The position numbers were made by a program, and so were the translations under genes. Of a DNA stretch of 64,000 nt, positions 62,707-64,000 are shown piece after piece (position 1 is the first letter of the stretch; each line of letters opens with the position of its first letter). The notes below the pieces were generated by a model. That model did not search any database. It was given only the letters and a program-made list of their open reading frames with translations, and was not told where the DNA came from. Source of the stretch: JAWXCE01 sp033764775 (lineage in GTDB: Bacteria; Pseudomonadota; Alphaproteobacteria; Rhizobiales; Rhodomicrobiaceae); the NCBI GenBank assembly GCA_033764775.1, contig JANRIQ010000014.1, forward strand, positions 1-64,000, written 5' to 3'.

Positions 62707-63938
62707 CTGATTTCGCCGTCAGGTTTGGCGACATCGAAAACGCCGCCCGCCTCATCTCCGGCGTTGTTCTGCGCACGCCCACCTTGCCCGCGCCCAAGCT
62801 CTCCGCTCTCACCGGCGCTGACGTCTGGGTGAAATACGAGAACCTCCAGGTCACCGCATCGTTCAAGGATCGCGGCGCGCTGGTGAAGCTGCTCTCGCTC
62901 ACGGACGAGGAGCGCGCCCGCGGCGTCATCGCCATGTCGGCCGGCAACCACGCGCAGGCTGTCGCCTATCACGCGCGGCGGCTCGGCGCCCCCGCCACCA
63001 TCGTCATGCCCGTGCGCACGCCCATCATCAAGGTGGCGAACACGGAAAGCTATGGCGCGCGCGTTGTGTTGGCGGGCGAGACCATCGCGGAGGCGCGCGA
63101 AAAGGCCGCCGAGATCGGCGAGGCTGAGGGCCTCACGCTCGTCCACCCCTACGACGACGCCGCCGTTATCGCAGGCCAGGGCACGCTGGCGCTCGAAATG
63201 CTGGCGGACCGCCCCGATCTCGACTGCGCCGTCATTCCCATCGGCGGCGGCGGCATGATCTCGGGCTGCGCCGTGGGGCTGAAGGCGTTGAAGCCGGAGA
63301 TCGAGATCATCGGGGTCGAGGCGGCTTCCTACCCATCCATGAGCGCGGCGGTGCGCGGCGAGACGGCGGCGTGCGGCGGGCAGACGCTCGCCGAAGGCAT
63401 CGCGGTGAAAACGCCGGGACGGTTGTGCGTGCCGATCGTAAAAGCGCTCGTCTCAGACATTCTCCTTGTGGACGAAACGGCGATCGAACGCGCCGTCGCC
63501 GCCTTCCTGACGCTGCAGAAGACCATGGCGGAGGGCGCGGGCGCGGCGGGGCTCGCCGCCCTATTAACGCAGCCGAAGCGGTTCGCCGGGCGTAAGGTTG
63601 GGCTTGTGCTCTGCGGCGGCAACATCGACAGCCGCGTGCTGGCCTCCATCATGATGCGCGAGCTTGAGCGGCAGGACAAGGTGATCTCGCTCCGGCTTGT
63701 CATCGACGACCGGCCCGGGATGCTCGGCGCGATCGCCGCCTGCCTCGGCGAGCAGGGGGCGAACATCCTTGAGGTGTCGCATAGACGCATGTTGCTCGAC
63801 GTGCCGGCCAAGGGCGCGATCCTTGAACTGCTGATCGAGGTGAAGGACGCAAGCCACGGACGGGCGGTGATGACTGCGCTTGAGGCGGCGGGGCACCCTG
63901 TCACGCGCATCGCCCCGTCCTCGAGCGCCGACATATGA
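62703..63938 (+). CDS. ilvA: Threonine ammonia-lyase (with ACT domain)
   Basis: A PLP fold-type II enzyme: YENLQVTASFKDRGAL with the PLP Lys55, SAGNHAQAVAYHA, PIGGGGMISGCAVGLK and VLCGGNIDSRVL. A C-terminal ACT domain (about 330-405: VISLRLVIDDRPGMLGAIAACLGEQGANILEVSHRR) suggests allosteric control. It deaminates threonine to 2-oxobutanoate for isoleucine synthesis; catabolic TdcB-like forms are also possible. It follows hemB with overlapping start. Confidence 0.92.
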   Translation: MTDFAVRFGDIENAARLISGVVLRTPTLPAPKLSALTGADVWVKYENLQVTASFKDRGALVKLLSLTDEERARGVIAMSAGNHAQAVAYHARRLGAPATIVMPVRTPIIKVANTESYGARVVLAGETIAEAREKAAEIGEAEGLTLVHPYDDAAVIAGQGTLALEMLADRPDLDCAVIPIGGGGMISGCAVGLKALKPEIEIIGVEAASYPSMSAAVRGETAACGGQTLAEGIAVKTPGRLCVPIVKALVSDILLVDETAIERAVAAFLTLQKTMAEGAGAAGLAALLTQPKRFAGRKVGLVLCGGNIDSRVLASIMMRELERQDKVISLRLVIDDRPGMLGAIAACLGEQGANILEVSHRRMLLDVPAKGAILELLIEVKDASHGRAVMTALEAAGHPVTRIAPSSSADI

Positions 63939-63939
63939 T

Positions 63940-63982
63940 AAAAGGCGCGCCCATCGCCGATGACGCCGCTTGATCGCCTTTT
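63940..63982 (+). terminator. Possible terminator after the threonine ammonia-lyase gene
   Basis: AAAAGGCG (63940-63947) and CGCCTTTT (63975-63982) are exact inverted arms separated by 27 bases, with four Ts at the end. The long loop makes it uncertain. Confidence 0.4.
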
Positions 63983-64000
63983 GCAGTCTCGCCTAAACTG

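Overview
The window is high-GC bacterial chromosome and almost entirely coding. Family content points to an alphaproteobacterium, most likely of the order Hyphomicrobiales. The evidence is an LdtR-type MarR regulator beside an L,D-transpeptidase, PhaR/PhaA/PhaB, a DUF6111 protein, an NDUFA9-like protein, a moxR-DUF58-BatA/DUF4159 operon, and an alpha-type metX-metW pair. A tetrahydromethanopterin (H4MPT) C1-transfer cluster (fae, mch, mtdB, beta-RFAP synthase and partner genes) indicates a methylotroph or formaldehyde-oxidising relative. There is no rRNA operon, transposase, prophage or CRISPR array, so this reads as core chromosome with a few accessory genes.

Layout. 1-3777: moxR operon on the minus strand, running off the left edge. 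3.9-6.0 kb: Nudix CoA pyrophosphatase, DUF6111, cca. 6.1-9.5 kb: proC, ybjN-like, ubiK-like, lgt, DUF533. 9.6-12.3 kb: FRG-domain gene, MidA methyltransferase, pgeF. 12.4-18.4 kb: two-domain lipoprotein, prs, DUF2171, rplY, pth, ychF, two unknown membrane proteins. 18.5-19.0 kb: bactofilin. 19.3-27.2 kb: H4MPT region, with HisA-like and pcd on plus and beta-RFAPS, mtdB, ATP-grasp, mch, ATP-grasp, CitG-like and fae on minus. 27.2-32.6 kb: argJ, parvulin PPIase, secA. 32.6-36.4 kb: csaA-like, TetR, ChaC, prephenate dehydrogenase, hisC. 37.3-40.8 kb: metX, metW, methyltransferase, gloB. 41.1-42.8 kb: NYN/OST-HTH protein. 42.9-45.8 kb: phaB, phaA, phaR. 46-49 kb: CAP lipoprotein, then infC-rpmI-rplT-pheS without pheT. 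49-56 kb: glycosyltransferase, hydrolase, epimerase, Cys-rich exported protein, queG, GST, Arg-rich exported protein, NDUFA9-like. 56.2 kb: tRNA-Leu(CAG). 56.6-58.6 kb: L,D-transpeptidase and ldtR. 58.9-63.9 kb: enoyl-CoA hydratase-like, extensin-like, NTF2-like, hemB, threonine ammonia-lyase.

How the genes work together. The H4MPT block encodes formaldehyde capture (Fae), oxidation of methylene-H4MPT (MtdB) and cyclohydrolysis (Mch), plus cofactor-synthesis genes, two of them ATP-grasp enzymes without a firm assignment. fae has a terminator-like hairpin in its leader and an in-frame protein-like tail after its stop codon. The infC operon shows a probable AUA start and an infC-rpmI attenuator-like hairpin. 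The least explained loci are the FRG-domain gene with a palindrome at its start, the NYN-OST-HTH protein, the duplicated-domain lipoprotein, and the Cys-rich exported protein behind an AT-rich leader.
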